From Triatoma infestans (Eukaryota > Arthropoda > Insecta > Hemiptera > Reduviidae), in assembly GCA_011037195.1 (NCBI GenBank), contig JAAEAF010002693.1:1-64000 (forward strand): a stretch of 64,000 nucleotides of DNA. The letters are read 5' to 3'. How positions within the stretch are numbered: position 1 is the first letter of the stretch; every line of letters begins with the position of its first letter. The translations under genes were made by a program, and so were the position numbers. Below are positions 43,524 to 54,359 of this stretch, in pieces. Below the pieces are notes generated by a model. It saw only the letters and a list, made by a program, of their open reading frames with translations, did not search any database and was not told the origin of the DNA.

Positions 43524-43756
43524 AAGGCGCGTCAAAATTTCAAAACCTCAACATCTGAGGCGCTCAACATTGGCGCCCGGGTGCACTGCCAGCCTCCATG
43601 CAGTGTTCTCTCGTTGCAAACAACACTCAAATCACCGTGAGCTGTATAGAAGCTCCTAGGGCGGGAAAATCTAAGGACAGCTCTGCTGGACAAGAAAACG
43701 AAACCTATGCGTTCCAAGTCCAGTGCGCTACCACTGAGCTAATACCAGTCCTATAA
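43524..43756 (-). repeat. tRNA-derived SINE, copy 7
   Basis: Minus orientation: 'ttaaggcgcgtcaaaatt', 'cattggcgcccgggtgcact', 'cagtgttctctcgttgcaaa', 'agaagctcctagggcgg', then the box A complement 'gctaccactgagctaat'. Box B is decayed. Confidence 0.82.
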
Positions 43757-44039
43757 TGATTCAATAACAATATTATTATTATTATTTTTGTATGTTTTGC
43801 TCAGCCAGAGGGCCGCTGGGTATACAAAACCTGTCGGCATGCGGCAATATTATTTGTGGTGAGGGGGAGGGAGTTCTATGCTTATTAGCGCCTATTATTA
43901 TCATTATTGCATTTAGAGCATTCCCAACCAAGCTCTTGTTCTATTAGGGTAGGTATATTACAGAATCGCCTCACTCTTCTACATGTATTGAGGATAGATG
44001 ACTTCTGCATAAAATACGTACAAACTAAGAATTTATCTG

Positions 44040-44660
44040 AAGCGGAAATTTAAGGTTTTAATGTTTCGATGATGGCTGTTTGGAATTACGTGCGCAGTAA
44101 AACGATAGACTTTCCTTCAGCATGCCAAATTTTCAAAATTTGCTCTCTTAGTTCCGCCTAATTTTACTCTATTTCTGCGAATGTACTTGATAGACCAGTA
44201 AATATCGACCAGAAAAACCTCCTTGTCATATTTAATTCTCATAATGCGATCTGATAATGGTCTTATTCTAGTACAGACGGAATTTGTTGTCTTCCAGCAC
44301 AGTGCAGGTATTGGTACTTACAACAGGGGTTCAAACGTATCACATACAAAACCACAAATTGTTGCCAACTGCTGATGCACAATCTTAGCTATTTGGTTGT
44401 TACGTTTTGTGTAATCTGTTGGACTGCATGTATAAGGGTCTTTTATAATGTGTTTGAAATGGTACCCGGTCCTGATCACCTGTACTGAATAGCGTTCATA
44501 AAGCCAACCGTTTCTAGATACAGTTCCCTTATATTTGTCGACTTGTGGCTGTTCAAGATCATGGGTAAACTTATCATGGAAGTGTCTTGGCCGTCGAGCG
44601 TTTTATAATGTCCTGCATCAAGCTTAGTGTTCATTTTGCTGAGGGACTGTGTCCTTTAAA
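44040..44660 (-). mobile_element. Probable LINE C-terminal remnant
   Basis: The minus strand from 44640 reads KLDAGHYKTLDGQDTSMISL, then PMILNSHKSTNIREL, and in other frames WLYERYSVQVIRTGYHF, SPTDYTKRNNQIAKIVHQQL and YQYLHCAGRQQIPSVLE. The order resembles retroelement C-termini widespread in hemipteran genomes. The class (R2-like or another) is uncertain. Frameshifted throughout. Confidence 0.5.
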
Positions 44661-44699
44661 TTGAGTTCATGTATTTATTTTCTGCTTCTCAAAAAACTC

Positions 44700-45530
44700 G
44701 GTGAATATCTTTTCACCAATATAACAAAAATATTATTATCGTTATTACCGTTAGTAATATGGTAGGATATGTTTATTATATAAATCTATTGTGTTGCCTA
44801 TCAAAAAAAATCTATCAAAACTCTAAATCAATGCCTATCAAAAAATACATATAAAGAAATCAAGGTAAAACAGTGACATTCAGATCAATCACAATACCTG
44901 TAACATCGTCCATGAAATTGATGAATGGGAGGTAAACAACACTAGAAGAAAAACAAAGTAGCCACCCAGTTAACACACAAGATTTGTTTATCTATAAAAA
45001 TAATCGTCAAGTCTGTACATAAAAAAAAAATACATTCTATTTGATTTTAATGCGGTTCTATTGTGTAATAATGTAGTTATATTTTAGAAATGGAGTTTTT
45101 CTCTGCAACTGCAACTTTTGAAATTCCTTAGAAGCAAAATGATTTGTTCAGTGAACAAATATGTGTGCGTATATGTGGGCGTAAGTAATATAACAATAAT
45201 TTGTATCCTTTTATTGATCGGTAATTTTACTATTGTTAAAAATTTTGTGACACAACCTTTAATAAATAATAAATTTACCATTACAATTCACAATATAAAA
45301 ATGATTAAAATAACAAAAAACAAACATAGTCACATAAAACAATGTAAAATCATACAAAAGCACAAACATTTATAATCGACCTTACAGCAATATCGTTTAT
45401 TGTTTTAGTAAAAGAAAGGGTAAAATTTAATTAAATATTTATGCAATTTAACTACAAACACAAAGAAAAATTATTACCTTACATTGTGTTTTTTATGCAA
45501 TTAAACTAAATTTTTTTTTTTAGTTTTTAC
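44700..45530. other. AT-rich intergenic DNA
   Basis: No gene. The 85-codon frame 45118-45375 is AT-driven. Confidence 0.5.
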
Positions 45531-45534
45531 TGCC

Positions 45535-45797
45535 TTAAGGCTTCTATCAGACGAAGCGACTCTTGTCGCGCCACACTTCATTCGCAACTTTAACAAGTCA
45601 CCGCTACATAGCTTTCCGTGTGACTGCATCCCCACTAAATACACTTGTTGACTGTGTGGCTAGTAGCTCACCAAGTGGCGGAGTGTTGACTATGGCGCGC
45701 CACTTCGTGTAACAGAAACATTAGAAAAAGTAGAATGACTGTGTCGCGACACAGACGTGTGGCGCAACACGAGTCGTTTCCTTTGACATAGGCCTAA
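45535..45797. mobile_element. GC-rich MITE with about 40-bp inverted ends
   Basis: The left arm 45535-45576 (containing gcgactcttgtcgcgccaca) and right arm 45757-45797 (gtgtggcgcaacacgagtcg) are reverse complements at roughly three quarters of positions. The 180-bp interior has more short GC palindromes (gtgtcgcgacac at 45740). No coding. It stands out sharply from the AT-rich flanks. Superfamily unknown. Confidence 0.65.
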
Positions 45798-45926
45798 CAG
45801 GAAGTATCGCATTGCTTCATATGTTAGAACTGAATATGCACCAGGAAGATTTATGCTTGGTTGAGGTCTTGAATAATATATTTTTTTTTTAAATGGTCAT
45901 GATAATTTTTACTTCTTGATCTAAAA

Positions 45927-45951
45927 TGTGTGTGTGTGTGTATGTGTGTGT
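45927..45951. repeat. (GT)n microsatellite
   Basis: About 25 bp of GT units with one interruption. Confidence 0.85.
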
Positions 45952-46019
45952 TATATTATTTCTGGAAAATATCATGGAAAAATAAAAAAACGAACTTTTT
46001 TTTTTAAATACAGGGATGT

Positions 46020-46410
46020 TTGTCATTTTTTTATTTCCGGCCAGTCCAGTATAAAAAGACTCTTTACAATGCCATTCATAAGCACTAAGTCATTATTGTT
46101 GAATTGAATAATACTTCTCTGGTCTCTTATGGTCGGGTAGATAATTTCTCCGGTTTTACAAAGAGGATACACGGGAGAAGATTTAATATCTATTTTGTGT
46201 AGTTGTACTTGTCCAATAATTATAGGGTTGTGGGAATTATGTTGGGCCCCAGTAGCAGGAAATGTTTGATGGTTGATGAACACTCACCTGTTTATATTTT
46301 TCGAATTTACGGAGAGAGAAGAGATAATGATGGTATGGGGACCGAGCAAAGAGTTATGATGACTTTTGGCAGCTTGATGAATGTAGTCCTCAATATTGCA
46401 TCCTAGGAAA
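46020..46410 (-). pseudogene. Unidentified decayed coding segment
   Basis: The minus strand has two open stretches. The first reads CNIEDYIHQAAKSHHNSLLG on to NSKNINR and ends in TGA at about 46287. The second is 86 codons (46283-46023) with IIIGQVQLHKIDIKSSPVYP and LCKTGEIIYPTIRDQ. The composition looks like real former coding sequence. I do not recognise the family; an element origin is likely. Confidence 0.35.
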
Positions 46411-46434
46411 AACTTGCCTACTTACCCCCAACAA

Positions 46435-47050
46435 AAAAAAAACTGGAGTGAAACACTCGCACAACTTTCTCTTACTTCAGTTTTCAAAATTGTAATTGAC
46501 AAAGTTTATAGTTAGTATATCAAATTAATGCAAATTTTCGGTGTTTTTATGAAGTCAACCACAGAAACCGAAAAAACTGTTCAGTAAAAACACACTTCCG
46601 GTTTACTAATTTTCTTGAAACTTGGAATTTTGGCAATTTATTTTTTTTTTAAGGGGCGTCAACATCTATGGGCATTGGCGCCCGGAACCTTCTCAGTGCA
46701 CTGCCGGCCTCCGGAAAATGCTCTCTCTTTACGGACAATACTATCCATCACCGGACCATAGGGGCTGTTAGGAAGAAAAATCTAAGTGCAGCACAGCTAG
46801 ACTCGAACCCGGTTCCTCCGCATGGAAGTCCAGAGCGCTAACCACTGAGCTAGTCCCTTTATTAATATTTATTTCCTATTAATTTTTTTCTAGATGGCAA
46901 AATTCTATAATCAACTAAGATAGCACTTTAAAGGCAAACATAACCCCTCGCCCAAAAGCACGCTGAAATAGGTTTACCCGGAGAAATGTTTCAAATAAAA
47001 GTTGTATCTCTTTATATGTGTAGTTCACATACTTAGTTTAAAAAAAATCT
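46435..47050 (+). repeat. ACTTTCTCTTAC-family copy interrupted by a SINE
   Basis: The left end is 'gtgaaacactcgcacaactt' near 46448. The body proceeds to 'cttggaattttggcaattta', is broken by the SINE at 46638-46859, then resumes 'tagatggcaaaattctataa' to about 47060. The right end is lost at the junction with the LINE. Confidence 0.75.
46638..46859 (-). repeat. tRNA-derived SINE, copy 8
   Basis: The best-preserved promoter of the family. On the minus strand TAGCTCAGTGG is a perfect RNA polymerase III box A, followed about 45 bp later by GGTTCGAGTCT (box B). The poly-A is the T-run at 46638-46650. Inserted inside another repeat, so younger than it. Confidence 0.88.
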
Positions 47051-47075
47051 TTGGAGCCGCTTGTACCAGTGTTGT

Positions 47076-48156
47076 TTAGCGAGAAATAGATACTTGCCTT
47101 TCGTTTTCCGTTGTAGCAATGTATGTTGAAGCCTGACTGAGACAAGCCTTCATACATAGCTTCAATGAAATTATGAAGACAATTACCATCCTCGCTGTAG
47201 AAATAAATCTATTTGAATAAGACAAGAATACATTGAAATCTGCTAGCTTGTTTTCATCCCAATGTATATACTTAGCCAGATGAGAAGGTGGGTTTTCTAT
47301 TTGTAGGTTGAATAGATTGGGGATTGGGAGTTGTAAAGTAGTAATACAAGCGGAGTGGTCTAGGATCTCCGAACATACTGTTACTCTCATATCTACAAAA
47401 ATACGAAAACAATTTTCATTGATCCACACAAGGTCGACAGTCTTCTACCAAGGTTTGAAATAAAAGTGTATTTTCCTGGTCTATCAGAGACTGAACGGCG
47501 ATTACACAATATTAAGCCAAGAGATTCAAGTATTTCAACAAGGACTTTACCACGCCTATTGACATTACTGTGGTTGCTTTGCCGGATCTCATAAAGATTT
47601 GAGTTTAGCAGGAAATCCTCTTCTAACTCATTTAAGCATCTAACATGGCTATTGAAATCTCCATTTATAACCACACAACTATCTGGGAAATTATTAATAA
47701 TGTTGAGGATTGTATAGTTAAGATTTTCCATACAAGTATCAAAATCGCAACTAGGGGGCAAGTAAATATTTCCTACAGTTATAAGATCAACACCAATTTT
47801 AATATTAACAAATAACCAGTAACGCGTGGTTTGACGTGTGTTACCGTTCCAGAGAATTTGTTGTTGACGAGTGTTATCAATCCGCCGCTAGCTCTGCCTG
47901 TTATATTTGTCTTAATTGCGTTGCTGGAGAATGGTATAAAATCATGTAGCCAAGTTGGGAGGCTGAATTCGTTAGTAGTTAACCATGTCTCAACAAAACA
48001 TATAACTGAGCTCTTCTTCAGAATCTCACACTCGTTCTCATTAAGATTAAATACATTTCTGTACCCGTTGATATTACAAAATAAAATATGAAGCTTATTG
48101 TTAGTGTACGCATTAACCTTGCCTAAATTGCAATATCTACTAGATCCCTCCGCCAA
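47076..48156 (-). mobile_element. LINE ORF2 N-terminus: AP-type endonuclease, frameshifted
   Basis: In minus-strand order: LHILFCNINGYRNVF (N-terminal strand), ICFVETWLTTNE (the conserved ETWL with catalytic Glu), GGLITLVNNK, VVINGDFNSHV (GDFN motif), and in another frame CSEILDHSACITTLQL (the SDH-like end with catalytic His). These are the marks of LINE apurinic endonuclease. At least two frameshifts. No reverse transcriptase follows; the element stops at about 47062 against repeat DNA. Confidence 0.85.
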
Positions 48157-48360
48157 GAGGTCCCCGGGGGAGATGGTCAGGAAGTCTGATCAGTTTTAGA
48201 ACTTGTTGGACGGTATTTAAATCTCTCCAACTGTTCTGCAGCTTTCCTTTTTTTGATGACTCTTCGTTAAGCTTCATTGAAGTAGAGTGGTTGTCGGCAT
48301 CACCATCAACGAATTCTTTTATTAATTTGGCGACCTCATTATTACTGTAAAGGTTACCCC

Positions 48361-48888
48361 TTACTTTAAAAAATCCCTTTCTGTATGACGCATTGGCATC
48401 GATGACTTTTCTAGCTTTATGAGTTTCAAATAGATTTGTTTCCCTTCCTCTCGTTCCTCTGGAGTCTTATCATGACTTATAAAAAATTTTTTATTTTTTA
48501 AGGAATCCCTATTTTTAAAGATGTCCCTTTTTAGATTATTATTATTCAAAGATACTAAGATTGGGCCTTTTCCCAATCTAAAACAATTATTTATAGCGTA
48601 ATCGGGGATCGTGATATCAGCATCACTGAAAGTATCCTTAACCTTTTCTAAAACGTTTTCATTTTCAGTAATCGGGAGATTATGTATGAGAAAATTGTTT
48701 TTCCTTAACTGCTGCTTTAAGGATAAAACTTCTTTTTCCAGACGGGTATTTCTTTCTTCCAGGCTAACACAAGTATTTTTTAATTCTGCTAATTCTTTTA
48801 TTAAATCTGCCATTAATGCGTTATTATTCTCTAAGGAGACGTTCATATCTTGAATCGCCTTCATGATATCGTCGTTTGAGTATACCAT
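48361..48888 (-). mobile_element. LINE ORF1 protein (coiled coil, RNA-binding type)
   Basis: 175 codons, ATG 48888. Residues about 8-70 form a coiled coil (LIKELAELKNTCVSLEERNT then LEKEVLSLKQQLRKN). Then KNNFLIHNLPITENENVLEK and NNCFRLGKGPILVSL, an RRM-like LINE ORF1 domain, and DKTPEEREEGK near the end. Such proteins coat the element's RNA. It lies 205 bp upstream of the endonuclease frame on the same strand, so both are one element. Confidence 0.8.
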
Positions 48889-48900
48889 TTTATTATTATA

Positions 48901-49840
48901 TTATAAAATAAGCTTAGTCTGACAAAGTATATTATTAGCCGAAAAGAACGACACAGATTCTATGGGAGCTAGAGGTTCACTGAAGATAATTCTGTGACAA
49001 ATCAATACTATGTTCAATAATTGGAGAGGGGTCAGCGCATGCGTGATGGAGAAATGATAACTGATGGCTGACTCACCTGAATCTAAATAGCTCTCTTCTC
49101 TATTTCTTTCCACGATCGAATCTTCTCAACGGCAGAGAACTAATCACTTAAAGTACGCACTAACATTCTTAGACTATAAGTGCGGACTATTGTGAAGTTT
49201 AAGCACAGTGGCTCACATAATTTTAATGATTATACGGACACGATACGTACTCCTTCACAGCTAGAAGTGGACTCCATCTCCACATATTTATCGATGGGTA
49301 ATTAGCGCTAGATTAAAGAAAATCATTGTAATCTTTTAAAGTCATTGTGACCTTTTAGGTTTTCGCGGCCATTTTCATGCAAAATACTTGAGTTTCCAGC
49401 CAACCACTGTCGCGGTCTCAACCCGAAAACTTGAAGTGTTTTTTCCAGTCATTGTTTATTTGAAACAAAATATTCTATTCCTTTTAAGAATGCAAAAAGT
49501 GTATGACAGACAGAGAGCAGTGCTGGTCCAGTATAGAACTACTCGTTCGTTCTTCGCTTTCGTTCCAGTTATAAATTTAGTAAGAAACAGAAGAGCTGTA
49601 AAAACACTTTCTACTGTGCGCGCGTGCTATTAACTAAAAGGAAAACTTTAATTTGATCCAGCCAGTTATTAAGGCAGAAAACGAGGAAACTTTATCTCGT
49701 TAAATGAGATGATGGAAAATTTCAACCAGGTGGAAAGTATTCTTATAGCCATTTATTCGTCCGTAATATTGTCTTTTAAGCACATTCTGTTACAGTTTTT
49801 TTTTATATAAGCATTTAAAGGACTTATAATTTTTTCCTAC
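48901..49840. other. Probable LINE 5' region, then unassigned DNA
   Basis: 48901-49330 is likely the element's 5' UTR, but the boundary is not visible. 49395-49460 ('accactgtcgcggtctcaac') resembles 36930-36975 ('accactgacgcggtctcacc'), so another shared repeat starts there. Confidence 0.4.
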
Positions 49841-49849
49841 CTTCTTCTT

Positions 49850-50165
49850 ACTTTCTCATTCTGCAGCTACGAGAAAGTACCTACAGCCAATTCTGTCAAA
49901 TTTTTCGAATTTTCAGTTTTCATTGTTTTGCGGTTCCCCAGGTGGTGAATAAGAAAGGATATTTTTTTTGTAATTGTGTATGTGAGTATGTCTGTGTGGG
50001 CAAACAATTTTTTTCAAAAACGAAATATCGTAGAAAGTTCAAACATGATGTTACGTAAGTGCCAACTTCGCATTTCTGACAATGAGATTTTGTAAAATCC
50101 ATCAACCGTAGGATGCGTTTTTACTGAATGTTTTTTCGTTTTTTGTTTTTTTTTTTGCAATTTTC
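49850..50165 (-). repeat. ACTTTCTCTTAC-family fragment
   Basis: 'cttactttctcattctgcag' and 'gagaaagtacctac' at 49850-49885 are the right end. 'gcggttccccaggtggtgaa' and 'aaaacgaaatatcgtagaaa' match the body on the minus strand. Confidence 0.5.
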
Positions 50166-50639
50166 TCCTTGCTTCACCTGTTTTTTACACTATCTTGTAT
50201 ATCTCAAGATAGTAATATATCAAGACTTTTTCTTATTTAATCTTTTTAAAAACATAGATAATATAACAAGACTTGAAACTTTTGCTTTTATTAAAATTCC
50301 TTCAAAAGAACTATTAATAATTCATGGGGAACTTCCTATAACTTAACCGAAAAAGCTTACCCAAAAAATACCCACTTGTCACCATCCTTCTCTGAGTTGA
50401 CTTAATGAGAGGCAAACAACATACAGTTGGCTAGAAAATGATTTACATACACATGTATAGAGAAGCTGGATATAGCAACTGTTAAGTTTACACCCTCAAT
50501 CAGAATGTAGAGGAACATTTCCGTCTGTGCATCCTCAACTGAAATAATTTATTCTAATATGCAACATTAGTAATTTATGATACATATGCTGGAGTTATAT
50601 ATATTTTCCGCTTTAGTTAATAGTTACTTACTCTTACTT

Positions 50640-50830
50640 CCTCCGATTTTAAAGAATGTTTTTTTTTCTTTAGTTTTTGCTCCATGGCTCCAAATTTGTA
50701 TATATATAATATATAAACCTATCACTTTTATTTGAAACATTTTTCCGGGAAAATTGATTTCTGGGAGTTCCGGGGGAAACAGTAGCATTTCAATAAAATT
50801 TATGATTCTATCAAATACGTAATATTTATA
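50640..50830 (-). repeat. ACTTTCTCTTAC-family fragment
   Basis: 'cacttttatttgaaacattt' then 'ccgggaaaattgatttctgg' and 'ttctatcaaatacg' match the family's middle in minus orientation. Confidence 0.5.
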
Positions 50831-50883
50831 AACTTTAGAATCAGTGGTAGAATTCCAACAAATTACACATTTTTGTATTTCAG

Positions 50884-50958
50884 TTTTCCTCAGGCTCTTC
50901 AGCCAACTCTACGCCTGCCGCGCGCCTTCGGTACTATAACTCTGCCGCCCGCAACCAG
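50884..50958 (+). other. Isolated exon-like GC-rich block
   Basis: 75 nt between 'tttttgtatttcag' and 'gtgagtaagt', both strong splice sites. I count 45 of 75 bases as G or C, far above the surroundings. Two of three frames are open: FSSGSSANSTPAARLRYYNS then AARNQ, or FPQALQPTLRLPRAFGTITL then PPAT. The length is a multiple of three. It may be an internal exon of a gene with very long introns whose other exons lie outside the window or escaped me. Not recognised. Confidence 0.4.
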
Positions 50959-51289
50959 GTGAGTAAGTTTTTACTTTCACGCTTCAAATTTTCTTTCAGG
51001 TTTGCTTTTCCCGCCTAGACAAATAATATTTTTAAATGTGTTTTTGGTGGGAGGTCTTAAATTGATTACTATATATTGTTATATATTTATTCCTTTGTAC
51101 CATTCTCTATATTTTTATTTTAATTATATATTTAAGTGCATTGGTCATTGAATTTGAAAACATTGTAGCGCTTGTGTTTCATTGCAGCTATAAATTGTTG
51201 TAGCGCTACAAGAAAATCGTATATAAGCAGACAGTTCGCTTATTATCTTTTTGCGATTTTTGTAATATCTGCTGCACTAACAAGTATAT

Positions 51290-51515
51290 GGTTGACATCA
51301 GAGACATTTTCCGTGGTAGCCTACTTCATTTTGTGGTCATCGACCGGTTTTGGGCGTTCGGCCATCTTTAGGATGCGTTTTTCAGGCAGTGTGACAACAC
51401 AGACTCGCACAGAGCAAAGTTAGTTTTCACACTGATTCAAATGAAGCAGGCTACCAGGTTAATGTCTCTGGTGCTTTCCAGCTCTGCGGAATCAACCACC
51501 ACAACAGCTATATGG
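51290..51515 (-). mobile_element. Small inverted-arm element, second copy
   Basis: Same design as 8629-8880 in the opposite orientation. One arm is 'ccgtggtagcctacttcatt', the spacer has 'gatgcgtttttcaggcagtg' and 'tgacaacacagactcg', and a shortened second arm is 'atgaagcaggctaccaggtt' followed by 'tttccagctctgcgg'. The hammerhead-like core (51338-51375, minus) has decayed: CTAAAGA and AAAAC, though stem I CATC/GATG remains. Confidence 0.65.
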
Positions 51516-51519
51516 TTGA

Positions 51520-53130
51520 TATCACTATTTTCACCGATATGACAGTCACATTGTGCCCTGTTTACCAACTTGAATTTATATATGTGCGGTTTCGAGAGAT
51601 TATGATTAAACCTGAACCGCATTATAGTTATATAAAATTTCCTTTCTCTCTCACTTGTGACAAACCATGAATTTATAGGAATTTGTGGCTGTATGCTTCG
51701 TAATATATATTTTTCTTTTCTTTTCCCCGATTATACAACTCTCGCCATTCATTTAAAAGTTTCTTTAAAACACTTTCAAAATCTTACACACTTTCACGTC
51801 AATTATAGGAATGTATTCTCCAGTCGCTTTTTCCGCTAGAATATCAACTTTTTCATTGTCAACGATTCCAGCATGTAGCCTCAACTACAACCTGCCCATT
51901 TCAATTCCCAAACGAATGCTATTTCAATAATAATGGAATCCGTTACATCACCGAGGGACTTTATTTTTTGGAGTGCATTTTTCAAGTAACAGAAAACCAC
52001 CACATTGACACTCCTCAAATTCATCTGTTGCGCCAAAACCACTGTTTTTCAGTGGAAGTGTAAATTTCAGAGATTCTCCTGATTTGGGTCAGCACAGCAC
52101 AACCCACTCCGTGTTCCGATTTCTATCGATCTGTAAACAGCATATAAGGATTGGCTTTGCGCAATACATGTCAAATGGCAGTAAAATATACCTACTAAAA
52201 TAGTACTTTTGATGTAGAACTTCTCAAACTGGAGAGGGCCGTGAAAATTCGGTTATTCGGAAAAAACGAGATATAAATAAATATAATGTTATGGGTTCCA
52301 TTGAATAATAAAAACAGAAAACAAAATAAAATTTCATGTTTCAAATGGCCCTTTGTCCTATAATCATCCAAATAATACATTATTATTGTTTTGTAACATT
52401 TCTCTAATTATTTCCTTTCAAGCAAACAATTTTTTGCTCGATTTAATGAAGCAGAAAAATAACATCAATATCGTTATGAATTTCATTGTAAACTTCCCCC
52501 AGTGTTTATTGTTCAATTTTTCTCTTTTATAGAAATAATATTGGTTTTTGTTACATTCATTTACTTTTGCAAATATATGGATAACTAAATTGCTACTATA
52601 AAGGTTACAGATTTCATACATCAAAATTCTTTTTAATTATGTTGTAAATTAATTAATTATATAAGCAAAATAATTAGCAATATACCCTAATAAGAGTTAT
52701 GTTAACGGCCTTCGGAATAGAAGGTAAATTAAATCAAATTTGTTTTTATGTCTTAAAATCAACACTACTTTTAAATATACAACCAAACAATAATCAAAAT
52801 TAATCTTGCTGGGATTTAGCAGTTAAAAATTACATATTTTAAAATTCCATCAGTATTTATCCTATAGTTTTCAGGGAGTCCTGAATCATTAAGCCACTCT
52901 CAAGAGCAACAACTCCAAAACTTTCAAAATTTTGGGAACCCGATAAATTTCCCGTTCCCTGAAAACACTTCAAGTTAAATAGCTTAGTGGCATAATTATT
53001 ATATGGTGTTTATTTAAAAAAAATTGTTATTATGTAAACAAAACATTAGAATACATTGAAAACATGTTTAATTCTGGAGCATATTCACCGTTTACTTCAA
53101 AAACTGCTTCCCAATTTTTTTGGCAAAGAC
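51520..53130. other. AT-rich intergenic DNA
   Basis: I see no gene or domain. 51840-52140 is less AT-rich but has no readable frame. Confidence 0.45.
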
Positions 53131-53139
53131 GAATCGTCT

Positions 53140-53500
53140 TACTTTTGAGATGCTTTCTGGTGTTCAACGTGAAGAAACGCAAGCTTTCATGGTTTTGACA
53201 TTTTTAAAGAATAGCCAAAATTCATCTCCAGAAAGGAGTTTTTCAGAAATGGCGTTTGTTCATTTTTCTGTTCGTTCTTGTTGACTTGGAGAGCTCATGC
53301 GGCCTCCACCCGGCCGATTTCCACACCTTACCGAGCTTTTTTTTTTTATTGCGGAATGGACAACGTTGAAATCTTCGGCTAGTATTGAGTTTGTTAAGCT
53401 TCCGTTCTCTATCACATTTGCCAATAGTGCCTGGCCATCAAAATTTTGGGTGGCTACCCTATTCCTGACTTCTCATTCAAGGTTGTGTGGCCAGATTTGA
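53140..53500 (-). mobile_element. mariner transposase remnant
   Basis: The minus strand reads NFDGQALLANVIENGSLTNS then ILAEDFNVVHSAIKK, the second helix-turn-helix. In the next frame LGKVWKSAGWRPHELSKSTR is the mariner WVPHEL linker (here WRPHEL). In another frame LLSGDEFWLFFKNVK is the TGDE..W region holding the first catalytic Asp. Shifts and a stop make it dead. Confidence 0.75.
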
Positions 53501-53599
53501 AACAGCAAGCCACTCACGACACTGACTTTCGCTAATTGTTCTCTCGCCAAAAAGTTGAAATAATAACATAACGTCTGTCCATCCTCTTTAGTTGTAATA

Positions 53600-54055
53600 G
53601 AACATAATGTGATGAATGTGATCGTGATGTACTCGATGTTTTTGGGAGGTTGGACAGAAGAGAAAACGTAGGTTTAGATATATATTTAGGACTTTACACT
53701 GTATAATTTAGAATGAGAGTAAGTGAGAAGAGAGCACTTATGCAGACTCTGACAGACAAGCAGCGAGACCTCATGTGATAACGATTATAGTAATTGGTTG
53801 TACGAATGGCGTTTGAATGAGAGTGAATGAACGGTCGGGCACCTTTTTCGATTGGACTATCCCCCACTCTCTTTAACGTCTCCCTCCAACCTATATACTT
53901 ATCCTTAGATTGCCACCCCTTGAGAGCTAGCGGTAAGGAGATGACATGTCACGTCGATTTTACTACAGTGATTATTGGTCGACACACGTTTCTATTGTCA
54001 GAAGCAGAAAGAAATATCTCTTTCTATTTTGTAAATAATGTCATGTTTGGATATA
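53600..54055. other. Unassigned, less AT-rich DNA
   Basis: 'gtttttgggaggttggacag' near 53638 resembles 10000-10025, so it may be part of a dispersed element. The 80-codon frame 53827-54069 has no recognisable domain. Confidence 0.35.
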
Positions 54056-54059
54056 ATTT

Positions 54060-54350
54060 TATGAAATAAAAATATCTCTTTCTGAATATTTTTATAAAAT
54101 TTTCTCCAAAAGAGCCCAAACGATTTTCTTTAAACTTGTTATATTAACCACACATACAATGAGCTATAACTTTTATTTGAAACATTTCTCTAAGAAAATT
54201 CATTTAAAGGAGCTTTCGGAGGATAGGTGGTGTTATGTTTTCCTCTAAAATGCTGTTACAATTTATTCTATCATCTAAATCATAAAAATACATTAAATAT
54301 GCTGCCAATATTCGGAGTTTGAAGAAAATCGGTCTACCAAAAATGAGATT
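54060..54350 (-). repeat. ACTTTCTCTTAC-family fragment
   Basis: Reads on plus 'aacgattttctttaaacttg', 'aacttttatttgaaacattt', 'ttctatcatctaaatcataa' and 'cggagtttgaagaaaatcgg', the reverse complement of the family's middle. Confidence 0.7.
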
Positions 54351-54359
54351 TAACTTACT

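Noticed and set aside
43807..43869. Exon-like block 'ccagagggccgctgggtata' with AG before and GT after
   Set aside because: The acceptor tract is poor, and the neighbouring 'cttattagcgcc' words look SINE-related, so a repeat piece is more likely.
53297..53500. Plus-strand 67-codon frame
   Set aside because: Shadow of the mariner transposase remnant on the minus strand.
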